Below, piece by piece: positions 20,967 through 33,445 of a stretch of DNA of 64,000 nt. The notes under the pieces were generated by a model. That model was not told where the DNA came from. It was given only the letters and a program-made list of their open reading frames with translations, and searched no databases. Position 1 is the first letter of the stretch. The number at the start of each line of letters is the position of its first letter. The stretch is from Argyresthia goedartella (Eukaryota; Arthropoda; Insecta; Lepidoptera; Argyresthiidae), in assembly GCA_949825045.1 (NCBI GenBank), contig OX463814.1, positions 35,916,383 to 35,980,382 of the forward strand, read 5' to 3'. Made by a program: the position numbers and the translations under genes.

Positions 20967-22457
20967 TAAAAGAATTACATTCGTATTCCTTTTATAATTA
21001 TTTTTACGTATCGCCTTAACGTGTCATCCGAAACATTGAACGTCCGATAATGCACTTCATATAAATTAATTATCTCATTGGTCCCGATTCGAACCTGCAT
21101 CTCCGCATATCTTGTATGGATGATAACTTTTCAAATTGTATAGATATAGCCATCTAGCATACGTGTAACAACAAAGTAAACATTGTAAAAATTAAATAGA
21201 TTTGTTTATTCCTAAAATTTGAACTATTTTACGATGTGACTTTTTCATTTGGCCGTATTGTGATGTGGTGAAGCCTTTAACTGGAAACATCGACAAATAT
21301 TTGGTTCTCAACGATCTATCCGATTTTGGTTTGGGCACTTCATGATGTGCACATTTTAACTGAGTCTTTCAGAAACGCCGTCATATCTTAATATGGCGCT
21401 GCACATGATGATTTGCCCAATTCTACCATCGCTAGCCGACATGTCGATGGTCCCCAAGGAAGCAAAATGTATTCAGCTTTTCAGCGGCGCTTGGAGACTG
21501 ACGGCCAAATATGGCATTTTGCGCACTATTGCTATTAGTATTTCCTAACAGACTCGAGCTCCTGGTATTTGATACACTCCCCCATGCTTGACAGAAGTTT
21601 TAACAATGCAGATCACTGAATCCACCCTACTGCTACATTTCCAGTGATTATTGAACCGACAACTTACCGAAAAATATTTTTTTTTCCACCAAAAATGATT
21701 TCAGACAAAAATAAACTTTCTCCCGTCGGACTAACGTCTAAATGACTTTGCGCCCGAATGACAAATGAACATGGTATGATTTGTGACAGCCGGTTGGCAC
21801 ACTCATGCATAATGCTTGCCTCATGTTTTTTGTAGTAATGTTTTTTGATGGCAGTGTAATGTTAAGTTATAAATTGCTTGTTGGAAGCACTATGACTCGG
21901 CGAGAAATAGCTTTGCTTGTCGTTAGACACGAGTTTGCACACAAATCTTCACTGGAATAGGTGTTTATTACGTCGTAAGATTCATTATTTATCTAAATAG
22001 ACCAAAAATTGTGAAAAATTATGGCTTTACCTTGCAGCTTCACTACTATAAACAGAACTTTCTTAATTGGATTATTTTTTTTTGTCAGGAGACCCTTCGT
22101 AGTTTTTTTGTGCAACGAGTTTACTCGCAAAACACCAGAGTAAATAAAAGGTTCATTTCCAAGATATCGTAAGACGACCCACAATAACTCAGGTCTTCTT
22201 TCCGAGTAGTTTCCTATTTACTTGTTAGTTCCTTAACAATGAACTTGTCCTATTCTCGTCGATCACCAAAAGAAAATACGTAGGAAAAGAATTCCTTTAT
22301 GTTGTTCTTTGAACTCAGTGAATCCGTAGATTCAACTGATTTTATCATTTAACCACTGAAGGCATGTTTATTCAGAAACTGTGACAGTTGAAACTGGATA
22401 GATCTGTAGACAAGTAAGATATCAAAGGACTGTCGCTTTATTTATTTATTGATAGCA
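20967..22457. other. No gene recognised; one dispersed repeat piece
   Basis: The segment at about 21010-21060 (CTTAACGTGTCATCCGAAAC ... GAACGTCCGATAATG) recurs in inverse orientation at 62925-62962, so it belongs to a dispersed repeat. Otherwise AT-rich with no supported ORF. Confidence 0.5.
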
Positions 22458-23251
22458 AATTGTAATGGGGACCCCACATAGATAAATTAGCTGGTAAATT
22501 GAGTTCTGCGGCTTACGCCGTTAGGGACATCAGACAAAACACGGATGTGGCTAAATATAGGCTAGTATATTTTAGTTAATTTTATGGTGTCATGTCAATT
22601 GGTATCTTATTATGGGAGAAAGCAGAAAGCAAACTATTTTTATTGTACAGAAAAGAGCTATTCGAGCAATTTATAATTTAAGAACAGACTCCTTAAGAGA
22701 CTTTTTAAATAAATTGACATACTAATTGTAGCTACTCAATTTATTTTCGAAAACATAATGTATGTACGTACGCCTTACAATATTTTCCAAACTTAGTGAT
22801 AGCTGTAATTTTTACAAAAGAAATAATCACAGACTAGTTGCTCCCCGGTTTAGAATCGCGAAGGTTAGCAATTCTTTCAAGGGTCAGTGCAATCTCTACT
22901 ACAACAATTTAAAAAGCATGTTGCGACTTTGTCGGAAAAGGGATATTACAATGTTTAAGATTACTTGAATGATGGTATAGGGGACTGTATGGAGTTAATC
23001 TAGCTCAACACAGTCCTTGCTGTTAATAATTTTGTAATTATTTAATTATGCTTATTATTTATAATAATTATTATCGTAATATTTGCATTACTTAAGTGCA
23101 TTAAATTTTTAAAAGAAATCTTAAAATCAATCTGTTGGAGTTTCTACGCCCTCCTTCTCCCACAGTCCAATGTAGAGAAGAAGCAAAAAATGATGTTTTC
23201 TAAGTATATGTAAATATTTACAGTAATAAAAAAATAATACTTTGACTTTTA
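22458..23251 (+). pseudogene. 5'-truncated relative of the CR1-like element (copy B)
   Basis: Collinear with the last about 0.8 kb of the element at 12017-16330: GGGGACCCCACATAGATAAA, CAGAAAAGAGCTATTCGAGC, CGGTTTAGAATCGCGAAGG, and the same 3' UTR ending in AAATATTTACAGTAATAAA then CTTTGAC. It lacks about 40 nt of the C-terminal coding region (near 22910) and carries several substitutions and stops. Typical dead-on-arrival 5' truncation. Confidence 0.85.
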
Positions 23252-24029
23252 GATTTCATTAATATTGGCTCAGGGCTTTGTAAAAGGGTTGCACATGGGC
23301 ACATCTGAATCTACTGCACTCTGGCGAGACTGGGCACCCCGACAGTGAAACTTCACATTCAGCTTACTTTTGGATGGACTTACTTTAAGGATTCAAATGT
23401 TAAAAAAGGCTTTTCGCCAATCTCTAGAGGACTAAAAGAGCAACATAAGACATAACCTCAAATTTTTACAACGATGAAATAAATAACTAGAATAAATACA
23501 TTCAAATCCGGAGCAATTTTGTAAAAAGGTATATTATCAAAAACAGATTTTTCACTTATCATGCTCGAAAAGTCCTTCTTTATGCTGGATGTAGGCTGCA
23601 TAAAATCGCATTTTATGCACTAGTGCATAAAGTGTTGTCGTCATCTAGACTAAGACAATTGAGCCATTCAGCCTGACAGACGAGGTGACTGCATTAAATA
23701 AACTTGCTATTTTAATACATATACTTAAATTTATATGCATTCTATGTTGCATAGTAAAACTCAAATAAACAAAAAACTAATAAAACCATAGAATAGCAAA
23801 AACATTTAAAATCAAGGTATGTAAGGTATCTCGGCAGTATCGCGTACGACCTAAGCTAATAATAACATGCAGAAAAAAAAAAACAGTAGGTAGCGGAAAA
23901 GAGACTGTCTTGGTTTTGACTTTTATTTAGTTATTTTCTTTGCAAAACTTGTTGTTTTACGAAAGTTAATTAAAACTTCTTCAAGTGAAGTGAAAATAAT
24001 GCCTACACCTAGCACACTAACGTCAAAAA
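23252..24029. other. No gene recognised
   Basis: AT-rich spacer with no repeat relation that I can see. Confidence 0.45.
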
Positions 24030-24428
24030 AACCAGTCAAGTGCGAGTCTAAATCGCGCACGAAGGGTTCCGTACCACCGTTCAATGGAAGCGATGGTGTG
24101 GAGTGAATAGTTTGGATTTTACACAGCAAAATATTGTTTACAAAGTTATTGGTGCGGTTACTTTCACACTCCATGTACGTAACCAGGTGCATCCATAAGT
24201 TTGTATGTGGTATTTTTGTATGGGAGCCCCCTTAAATATTTATTTTATCCTGTTTTTTAGTATTTGTTGTTATAGCGGCAACAGAAATACATAATCTGTG
24301 AAAATTTCAACTCTCTAGCTAGCTAGGTTCTTGAGATACAGCCTGGTGACAGACGGACGGACGGACGGACAGCGAAGTCTTAGTAATAGGGTCCCGTTTG
24401 GAACCCTTCGGGTACGGAACCCTAAAAA
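24030..24428 (+). mobile_element. Dispersed non-autonomous repeat (GGTACGGAACCC family), copy 2
   Basis: Starts ACCAGTCAAGTGCGAG ... CACGAAGGGTTCCGTACC and ends GACGGACGGACGGACGGACAG ... GGGTACGGAACCCTAAAAA. The inner stretch at 24140-24210 (CGTAACCAGGTGCATCCATA) also recurs at 31082-31130 and 58998-59060. Confidence 0.85.
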
Positions 24429-24940
24429 GCAAAAGGAAATATTGAACGGACATTTCCGCTTAAATCCAAGCAAATTTATCTTAGAACGTAAGTATTTTTT
24501 ACATTATCACTGTTTTATTTCCTCGTAATCGAAGTCATAAGCAGGGTGTATAAAAAAGCAAAAGGAGATATTGAACGGACATTTACGCCTTAATCCAAGC
24601 AAATTTATCTTAGAACCTAATTATTTTTTACATTATCACTGTTTTATTTCCTCCTAATCGAAGTGATAAGCAAGGTGTATAAAAAAACAAATGGAGATAT
24701 TGAACGGACATTTCCGCCTAAATCCAAGCAAATTTATCTTAGAACGTAAGTATTTTTTTACATTATCATTGATTTATTTCCTCGTAATCGAAGTGATAAG
24801 CAGGGTGTATAAAAAAGCAAAAAGAGATATTGAACGGACATTTCCGCCTAAATCCAAGCAAATTTATCTTAGAACGTAAGTATTTTTTACATTATCACTG
24901 TTTTATTTCCTCGTAATCGAAGTGATAAGCAGGGTGTATA
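24427..24940 (+). repeat. Four tandem copies of a 129-bp unit
   Basis: The marker ATTGAACGGACATTT starts at 24441, 24570, 24699 and 24829, giving periods of 129, 129 and 130 bp. Each unit runs from AAAGCAAAAGGAGATATTG through ATTTCCTCGTAATCGAAGTG to AAGCAGGGTGTATA. The array begins exactly at the 3' end of the repeat at 24030-24428. Non-coding. Confidence 0.95.
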
Positions 24941-25824
24941 ACTCGGTCTTAAAACCCTATTTATCCTCGACTTAAGTATCCAACCTCGCCTACGGCTTGG
25001 TTGGATACCATAAGTCTTGTGTATCATGGCTTGTTTTATGCCCTTGTTGTTCAATCTACTATTGTGATAACTTCGGGAGACTATTCTAGCGAGCAAAAAT
25101 AAACAAATAACATTTATACGTCTACTAATCCCTACTGATACCTATGATCAACAAGCTAGTATAAAGAAACTACTGCTTTAAAACTATTAATTTGTATAAC
25201 TTGAAATTTACAAGGCTGTTTTGGCTGTGAATTGAAAAATGAAGTTGCTCTAATCAAATTGTTTTCATAGTGAAAGCTGTTCAGAATGAAGTCCTTACTA
25301 ACCCTAAAATATGATAACGCCTTTTTGATACTTACTTTATAATTAAAGTGTACTTAACATATATATCTACGCTCACATAACTCAAGCGGTGACCACACTA
25401 TACCCAAATAGAACTATAGAAATGTGGTATCCAATCAAAAACCAATCTTCATGTAGCCGTAGTCGTGTTTCCACTCGAAAGGAAAAGAAAATAAATCATT
25501 TCCACTGCACCGGCCAGTACGTGCACTCATTTCATAGGATTAAGGTTAAATTAGGGAATAGATCTTCGCACTACATCTACCCTTGGGGAATCGCGAACCC
25601 GATTTCCTACTCTTTTTACCTTTTGATTTACAGTTATTGCACGCGCGATGACTACTGGCAGATCTCGCTGGATATGCATTGTTTGTACGTGCACATACAT
25701 TACCTTCCCACACTAGGATATATTTGTTTAGCTATGTACTTTTTCGATCTACACTTGTGCACTACACGGCTATACCTATAAATATTTCAAAGGCGATCTT
25801 TGATCTAAATTATACCCTGGATAC
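24941..25824. other. No gene recognised
   Basis: A 130-codon open stretch at 25389-25781 has no recognisable domain, no good start context and ordinary AT-rich composition; I do not call it a gene. Confidence 0.45.
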
Positions 25825-26063
25825 CCTGGACACTATTTACACACATTGATCTAGCCCAAAACTAGGATTCCCTGTATCTTGGGTACTAGACAACGATACA
25901 CATACCTATATAGATAAATATTATACTTAGATAGATAAACAACCATGACTAGGTTACAAACATCCGTTCTCATCAAACAAATATTTGCCCCCACCGGGAC
26001 TCGAACCCGGGACCCTTGGCTTCGTAGGCAGGGTCACTGCCGACTCGGCCATTCGGGTCGTCA
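25825..26063 (-). mobile_element. tRNA-derived SINE, family 1
   Basis: On the minus strand: head CGAATGGCCGAGTCGGCAGT (box A region), GGGTTCGAGTCCCGG (box B), the constant AATATTTGTTTGATGAGAAC, and an end near GGGCTAGATCAATGTGTGTA. A second copy with the same layout lies at 49585-49815. Boxes A and B form the internal pol III promoter. Confidence 0.85.
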
Positions 26064-28684
26064 ATTATAATTTATGCCGCTAGGTTCCGAACAGTGATGC
26101 CTTAATGATTAGGGACCATTAACGACAATTACTTATACCCATCGCATATCCCAATAAACTTGTGGTCAACAAAAGATTTATATCAAGTGTAATTTCTGTA
26201 GAATAGAATCGAACCTTTCAAACACCAGGAAAATGCATGAAAAACCAAAAATTATACCCACATACAAAATACTGATGAAAACATTACCGTCCTTCTTGCA
26301 CCGTGAAAGTCCTGAAACAGCACAAGTGCTTGTTTCAGCTCTAACCAAAGGAACTGGAGTTCACCAGTTCGGAAAGAAAAACAAAAGAGCGCGACGTCTA
26401 CTCATTCGGCGGTTATTTGTTACCGGGCGCCTTTTGTTTGCCTCTTCGAGTATGATTGTGCAATTTGGCGCGAATGTTCGTTTATTACCGAAAATGTAAC
26501 CCACTGGGTGAAAAGCTGTTCTGTAGGTTATTGAAGTATTGTATGAGCATAATGTTCAATATCTGTATTATATAGGTACTTCTGACATCTATCCCGATCG
26601 CTTTAACTTCCAATTGATACTCGGCTCTCGTTCAAAGCAGCTGTTATTTGAATTTGAAAGGAATCTATTAGGGAAAATCTAATGTATGGGACCCTTGGTA
26701 AATTCCATGACAGATCAGTATCAAGAATCGGCTTACGATGTTATCGACAATTCATTCTATGAAAAACAAAAAAACTAAAAATATCCTTCCAACCTCAAAC
26801 TAATAATTCAAAAACGGTTAATTCCGAAATTGTATATTTGGCTCCAAATAGCCTCTACAAATAGTGACATACAAATGTTCCCGCCTTAATTTACGGCCGC
26901 TATCCAGCGCTACACTCTTGAAAATAAATGGCTTCTTTTGCCCGAATGCTCAGACGGCTGCTCTAGTAAAGCGTCACTTAAATTTGGTATTAGCGCTGTC
27001 ATTTGCCGAGCGAGAGACTGTGACAGCATGACTTTGAGTGCCTGTCAAACAGAGTTGCCCATCCCGGTGTTTGTCTCGCGACCAATTATAAAACTATTCA
27101 ATTAGACGAGAATTTACGAGTAGGTTGCTGCTTGTTTTAGCTTCCGTTTTGATGGCTTTCCTGTTTGTCGAGTAATTAAATATTCTTGCATCGAGGTTAA
27201 ATTGTCGCGTGAAAATACATTCTAAACTCTTTCTGCTCTAACACGAAATGAAGTGATGACTCGAAAGATTCTTATTGAATAGTTAAAAATTATCTTGACA
27301 TCAATTTAGCAATCTTCTTCTGGAGTTCTCGAAGTCAACTGAAGGTACAATCGAACCATCTGAATCATGACCCACCATAAGCTTATTTTGCTAAACCCCT
27401 TAAATGCAAGTAGGTCGAAATTCGCTTGAAGGTTTATTTCCTTGGTAACGAACTTGTTATCATTTGATTAGTCACTGACATTTAGATAGATCTTACAAGT
27501 TTGAAAGTTTCAAACGAATTATCAGGCAAGTGGGTCATGATTCAGTTGGTTCGATTGTACATAAGTACTCGTACATATTTTTAGGGGCAGACACTCTTAC
27601 TGGTCCTACAGATACGACTATACTATAACATACATTTTTTACCCAACAAAACAGATCAACAACACATTTGATTGAACTGCAACATCCGCTACACTACCGC
27701 TTCGAATCGCATCGATACATTGCCGCGTCACTACTAGAATAAAACAACCCACTTGATGGATAGCAGTCATCAGAGTCGCGAATGAGTGCGCATCGATCAT
27801 GCGCTCGCCGACGACTTCTCATCCGGAGTACGGGGGCTGAGTGGAATTGAGCCGGGGCGAGGTGCGGATCTGAATCAATGAGTCAGGTGAATGCGAAATG
27901 AATCACTTTGCATGTGAGGGGATGTTTGTAGGAGATAAGATTTCGTCGTATGGATATTTGGAACATTTTGTAGTTATGCATCTATAGGAGGAGCTCTATA
28001 AAGGGTTACTTTGTTGTCTGTCTAGATGGCCTAAGCAAGCATCTGGCTACGATGAATGGTGCCAAAGACCCGTAAACCATCTCCCCCCGCGCAACAATCT
28101 ACTTCTAAAAACAACCGTGGTTTCCTGGAAGAAATCTCTTGTTAGAGAAGAACTTGTTATTATTTCTGTACTGACTGTTATGTGTAGTACAATATAGTAG
28201 TTTATGTGACTGCTACATAATGGAGGGCATTAATGCTTGAGAGTGGGTTTATGAAACGAGCCAAAGGCGAGTTTCCTAATAATATCACTCGAGAGTTTTA
28301 GTGCCTAATTATGGACAGTTATATATACTAGTTTATCTACATACATATCATAAGCTCTCTTTGATGTGTTCAGGAACCGCATGTTCGACCGGCATTGTGG
28401 CATTGATCATTGCTCTGCAGTTGTTTACCTTGTTCTGACAACTTCACAGACAAACTAGGGGCGGCATGCAGGCTGGCGTCGGCGTTCGAAATTTGAATGT
28501 AGTAATTTGACAATTTTTTTTACATTATGGTCATAATGTACAAATTTTCAGATAATAAATGAGTTTTTACCAAATAGTTTTACATTATGCTGGTCTTAAC
28601 GTGCGGTTTTTAGATGCAGTAAAGAGGGTTTATGATACTTGTGTAGATAAATAAACTTAGCGTCACGCCTTTTCCCATTCATAA
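26064..28684. other. Long stretch without a supported gene
   Basis: An 88-codon frame at 26233-26499 (basic, KKNKRARRLLIRRL) has no known domain and no supporting context. The segment around 27770-27900 is locally GC-richer, with CpG dinucleotides, but no exon could be recognised. Otherwise AT-rich. Confidence 0.4.
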
Positions 28685-28908
28685 GCACAATTAACGTAAA
28701 CATAACATAAACATGTACATACAGGCACATTCATTGCTTCTGGCCCCACACTAGGATACCCTGTGTCGTGGGAACCTGAAACAGCGTCGTCACACACATA
28801 TAAACATCCAAGCCCTGGGGATTTTTCATTCTTTATCCCCAGATCGAACCCGGGACCACTAGCATGGTAGGCGGAGCTATAACCGCAGCTCCACAGAGGT
28901 CGTCGAAC
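28685..28908 (-). mobile_element. tRNA-derived SINE, family 2
   Basis: Minus strand: CCTCTGTGGAGCTGCGGTTA (box A), a box B version in GGTCCCGGGTTCGATCTGG, the body CATATAAACATCCAAGCCCT in reverse, and the diagnostic GGGTATCCTAGTGTGGGGCC towards the 3' end. Confidence 0.85.
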
Positions 28909-29640
28909 TTTAGTCAATATTAAATACTCCAACCAGAAATCCAGAAACCAATCTCCAGTCTCTATAGTGATCACTTGCAGATATCCTTTAAGGTCCAACA
29001 AAGTCCAATTGAAACCAGCACCATATCAGGGTAAACCTGACAGCCGGACTGGACAATACTTTACCGCCACAGCTAAAGTTGCATTTAGGATTTAATCACC
29101 CATTAGTGGTGCGCGGTGTGTATTGTACATTGTTCACGATCCCCATTACAATTATGTGGCTCGTTTTAGGCTTTCGAATAGGTTGTACGTCTAACGCTAA
29201 CAGGCTAGGGTCACTGCAATGGTTTGGCTGTAAAATGGCCAAAAGGTCAAATTAATTGGAGCTTTGAATGTCAAACGGGTGCTGTCAGTTCCCGAACCAG
29301 AACGAGCATGATCTTAGGCGTTGGTCCAACATCAAAATTTAGGTATGTTTTTCAATCCTGAATTTGGAAACTATTGTAATTTACTCAAACGTTTAGCTAG
29401 CTAATTCTACTATAAATTAACCGCCTTTTGATTTAAGAACTCACAACTTTTTACGGTAGAGAACACGCCCTGCAAGATGGGCTTGCATTTTTTGTATGCA
29501 TGTATGTTTTCGATGGCATCATGCATTTGTTTAAAATCATCGAAACTATAGTACTTTACTCAAACATGGAGCCAGAGGCGCTGTTGGCTTTTAAGCTAGC
29601 TAATTGTTCATTTTGCTATTATTCAATCGGATATTACCCC
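28909..29640. other. No gene recognised
   Basis: No recognisable ORF or repeat copy. Confidence 0.4.
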
Positions 29641-30240
29641 TTTTTAGGCCTCCGTAGAGAAATAAGGAACCATTATAGTTTCATCAAGTCTGTCTGTCCG
29701 TCCGTATATCACAGCAACTTTATGCAGAAACTATTAAGACTACACAGTTGAAACTTGGTTTGTAGATGTATTCTGTGAACTGCTTTACGATTTTTATACA
29801 AAAAAAAAAAAGTTAAAGAGGGCTCCCCATACATGGAACTGAAACCAAACATTTGTTTTCATCAAGCCTATATGTGTGGGGGCTATAGATAGGTCTTTAA
29901 AAATGACGTTGAGGTTTCTGAAAACATTTTTTCTGAAATTAAAGTGTTAAAGAGACAGACCCTTCCAAAATGGAAATTTGTGCCCCCCCCTCCAACTTTT
30001 GAAGTAAGAAAGTGAAAAATCTACAAAAAATATATGCTGTGTATCTTAATACATACTTTCAACTAAAATTGGTTTGAACAAAATAAAATAAGCAGTTTTA
30101 AGATATAAAACATTTATTAAAAACTGCAAAGGTAACTTTGTCATTCATACAAACAAAGTTACAACACAAACATCCAGTCACATAACTACTTGCTATAATA
30201 GAACCCTTCATCTGTGAGTCCGACTTGCACTTGGCCACTT
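29641..30240 (-). mobile_element. Dispersed non-autonomous repeat (GGTACGGAACCC family), diverged copy 3
   Basis: Reverse orientation: TTTTTAGGCCTCCGTAGAG ... CTGTCTGTCCGTCCG at the left, AGAACCCTTCATCTGTGAG then CCGACTTGCACTTGGCCACT at the right. The interior is diverged, with a run of nine C at about 29982-29990. Confidence 0.7.
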
Positions 30241-30247
30241 TTTTTGT

Positions 30248-30345
30248 AGTCTATTTTGTGTCCCACTGCTAAGCAAAGGTCTCCCATTTCTCGGACCAGT
30301 TATCCCTATCCTGTGCTGCCCCCTACCCCTAGAATAGATATTTTT
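30248..30345 (-). pseudogene. RTE-type LINE 3'-end fragment
   Basis: The reverse strand reads GCACAGGATAGGGATAACTG, then GAGACCTTTGCTTAGCAGTG and GGACAC. This matches the RTE C-terminal signature (AQDRDDW ... GEAFALQW) common in Lepidoptera. Only the last about 30 codons remain. Confidence 0.65.
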
Positions 30346-31081
30346 TCACAGAAGATCAAACATTCGAGATTTTTGCTTTATCGGTTGGGCATTGCTTTCC
30401 ACAATCGAATGTGCAACTTTTATTAAAACGCCAGTATTGTGCACTCACAGGCGGCAAGCCTCATATTGTGTGTGTTGGTTTGTGCCGGCTCTGTGACCCT
30501 TCAAATGGGTTAAAGGGTGTATCACAATTTCGTTAAATGTACGATAATAACACTCTAATGCTCTAATAAGATAGAATCCGAAATTTCGATTGAATGATAC
30601 TGTGAACTGTACTTTAACGTTGAACGGATGATTGGATAAATTACCAATTATATCAAAATAATGAACCTAAAGTATATAGGAAGTCAGGTTCTACCTTGAT
30701 ATAATCACGTAACAGTTGACCGAACGAGCGAGGAGTCCCCGTTTCAGGATTGGGAAAAATGCTTTCGTATGTCCGGATATTATCCTCTACAGGCCGCATT
30801 TCTGAACTGATTCTCGTGATTTTTTGTGAGCATTATTTATTATTTTTTATTATAATTAAATAGTATTTTTTTGACGATTCAGTTTTTGCTTTTTTTTACA
30901 AATAGCGGAGATGTGGGGGTTTCAAAATTTCAAAAACCTCTACAGTACAAATAGATGGACGGATTTTAACAAATTAGGTATCTTTGTATTTGTAGAGACC
31001 GTGAGAGTAACAGGCTATATAATGTTAGTGAAAGTCAATAGGTTGGGCTTAACATATAACTATAGTTAACATAGTTATTGT
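30346..31081. repeat. Repeat debris, no gene
   Basis: GGAAAAATGCTTTCGTATGTCCGG ... TGATTCTCGTGATTTTTTGTG (30750-30825) recurs at 57965-58040 in the TMTC gene, marking a dispersed repeat that covers at least 30730-31060. The remainder is AT-rich. Confidence 0.55.
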
Positions 31082-31129
31082 TGCGGCTACTTTCATACTC
31101 CAATCACGTAACCAGGTGCATTCATAAGT

Positions 31130-31345
31130 TTGTATGTTTTTTACATGAACTTACAGGCATACACATTGCTCCTGGCCCTACACTAGGATACCCTGTGTCG
31201 TTGGAACTAGAAACAGAGACGTCACACACATATAAATATTCAAGATCTGTGGTTTTATTTTCTTTATCCCCAGCCGGGGATCGAACCCGGGACCTCCCGC
31301 ATGGTAGGCAGAGCCACAACGCAGCGCCACAGAGCCACTAGTTAT
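31130..31345 (-). mobile_element. tRNA-derived SINE, family 2
   Basis: Minus strand: GTGGCGCTGCGTTGTGGCTC (box A), CCCGGGTTCGATCCCCGGC (box B), then the body ending in ACACAGGGTATCCTAGTGT. A well preserved copy, preceded at 31082-31130 by the CGTAACCAGGTGCATTCATA segment shared with other repeats. Confidence 0.88.
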
Positions 31346-32826
31346 TATTATATTAACCCTCTCGTTAAAAAAAGTTATAATAGTAAGGTAATGTTCGATA
31401 ATCTTACTCATTACTTTAATTCCCGAAATTGTCATTGAACTATAATTACGCTGAACTAAACTATCACATTGAAAGGATGGTTGTTAGTAATTTATGTAAT
31501 AACTACTGAACCTAGAGTAAAAAAAAAACATTATTATTATATTAACATTTCAGCTAACAGAATTAATCGATAATAATAAGTAAGATTAGAAGTCTATAAG
31601 AAATGAAGGCTAATGTGCAAACTAGACTTTCAACAAATCACTCTAAACGCCTTTGCGTGATCAACATTATCTGGTCAATCCTCTAAGTTTCAAGCAAGAC
31701 CGTATTCTATACCACATAAGGTAGTTAGTTGGCAATAAATGCAGGTGGGTATTAAAATTTCTACTATCCTGACGTTCACCGCAGTATGCGGTTACTGTGT
31801 TGGCATTTAATGCAGTAATCGAGGTTCAAACTTACTAAATATTGATTAGTTTTAACGTTCAGTTGATTATTTTGTTAGCGTTTACCAGTAGGAAGTCTAT
31901 TAATTAATATCTATATAAATTTATGTTCATAACCATAGCCAAGAACGATAACCAATATTTTGTAACTACGCTATTAGGAGCGTTACGGAATCGTAGTCAC
32001 GCTACGACTATCGTAGCATAGAGTACATATGTGTATATTGGTTCGTAGCATCGTAGCGTTTCCCGTCTTAGAGATCTTCTAAGGATATTCTTAGGATGTC
32101 TTTATGTTGTACGGGTAAATAGTACTACTTAACAAAAACTAAGTGAAGTGTCAATAATTATGTTATCCAAAAAGCAAAATCCACACTATGTCGACAGGGC
32201 TTTAAATCTACCTACTGCAATAATTCAGAGTATTCAGGGCTAGAAACGAAAATGTCATTACGTTAGTTCGAAAACGTCAAAGACCCGACCATCATATTTC
32301 ACTGTTTGAATTTAAAATTTATAATTGCATTTAAATTACTATGGCATGATTCAGTAGATATTCGTGTTGGAACACTCATATGTTCACACCGAAAAAGCTT
32401 ACGTCCTTTTGCATCCAAATTGTATCCTATGCGTAGTACAATAGAGGCTGAATTTAAACGAAGCGTTTATCGGGAGTAGTTACAAAGCGCTCGTGCTATT
32501 AATAGTGTTCTAATGACAATTCCTAAAAGCGATGTCATTTTTAAATCGACTGTTTATTTTCATGGAATTCAACCGCAGTTTATGCAGCTGATGCGTGGTA
32601 TTGTCACATTATGGAATTGTGTGTCATTTGCTGTGGAATTTTCTGTTGAAAGGTTGTTATCGGTTTCTTTGAAACGATATAACACGACGCGTGCTCAAAT
32701 GTGTTTAATGAAAATAACTATGCATAGGAATGCACTTAGTTTAAAAACTCATAATATAATTTTCAGCTTTGAGCTCATTATTTTTTCTACGATATAAAAT
32801 ATATGTCACCGTAAGATTGTCAAAAC
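31346..32826. other. No gene recognised
   Basis: Around 31985-32060 the word CGTAG recurs many times in both orientations (for example CGCTACGACTATCGTAGC), suggesting a degenerate palindromic element. A 94-codon frame at 32513-32797 has no domain. Confidence 0.4.
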
Positions 32827-33147
32827 CGTTAGTTGATAGACTAACCTTTTTTTTTCTTGTTAGTTGGTCAACTATCGACAGATAGTAAACTGTAGCGTAT
32901 TGCTTAAACTATAAGATGCATTAGTTGATATACTAACGATTAAAACTGTTAAATAAAGGAAATACCAGGGCAAACACTGCGGAAGCTTAGGTGAAGACTA
33001 GCAGGGGCGAGCGCAGCGAAGCCCCCGAATAGTCTTAGTGTTAGGTTAACATGTAAGAATAAAAGAAACGTAAATTCTAAACCCTGTCGGTCTGGTTTAC
33101 TATCTGTCGATAGTTGAACAACTAACGCGTTAGTTTATCAACTAACG
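32827..33147. mobile_element. Hairpin element with conserved core, copy 1
   Basis: Outer arms CGTTAGTTGATAGACTAAC (32827-32845) and its complement (33129-33147) pair at 18 of 19. Inner arms 32859-32890 and 33095-33126 pair at 31 of 32. A 13-bp T-rich insertion separates outer and inner parts on the left only. The loop carries the core CAGGGCAAACACTGCGG ... GCGAGCGCAGCGAAGCCC ... GTGTTAGGTTAACATG (32966-33070). Confidence 0.85.
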
Positions 33148-33445
33148 TCGAGATACGGCGACGCACCAAGGTCGTAGATGTGGGTATGTGAATCGTAAGG
33201 TTAAAGTGGATTTGGGCGGGACACTTGGCTTGGAGGGAGGACGGCAGATGGACCAAGGCTGTGACGGAATGGTGGCCAAGGGATGCGCGTAGACCGAGAG
33301 GCAGACCATCCACCCGATGGTCGGACGTCGTCGCTAAAACGGGCTGCAGAGGATCAGGTTGACCCTGGACCGCAATAAATGGCTTGATGAAGAGGAGGCC
33401 TATACTCAACAGTGGGTGCAGGAGGCTGGTTAGGTAGATAGATAA
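33148..33445 (+). pseudogene. RTE-type LINE C-terminal fragment
   Basis: The + strand reads IRRRTKVVDVGM, then RLKWIWAGHLAWREDGRWTK and RRPRGRPSTRWSDVV, the standard RTE C-terminal block, followed by stops and a weakly preserved tail. It abuts the right arm of the hairpin element and ends with a GATAGATAAATAGA-type tail. Confidence 0.75.

Noticed and set aside
25389..25781. 130-codon ORF
   Set aside because: Low-complexity Tyr/Ser/Ile-rich reading of AT-rich DNA with no family signature.
25980..26063. Possible tRNA gene (good A and B boxes)
   Set aside because: Box A/B heads here and at 28890, 31330, 34600, 36280, 39430, 49590, 62100 and 63685 continue into SINE bodies and do not fold as complete tRNAs with a proper anticodon arm and acceptor stem.
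26233..26499. 88-codon basic ORF
   Set aside because: No recognisable domain, no splice or promoter context and no second copy; the length is within chance for 64 kb read in six frames.
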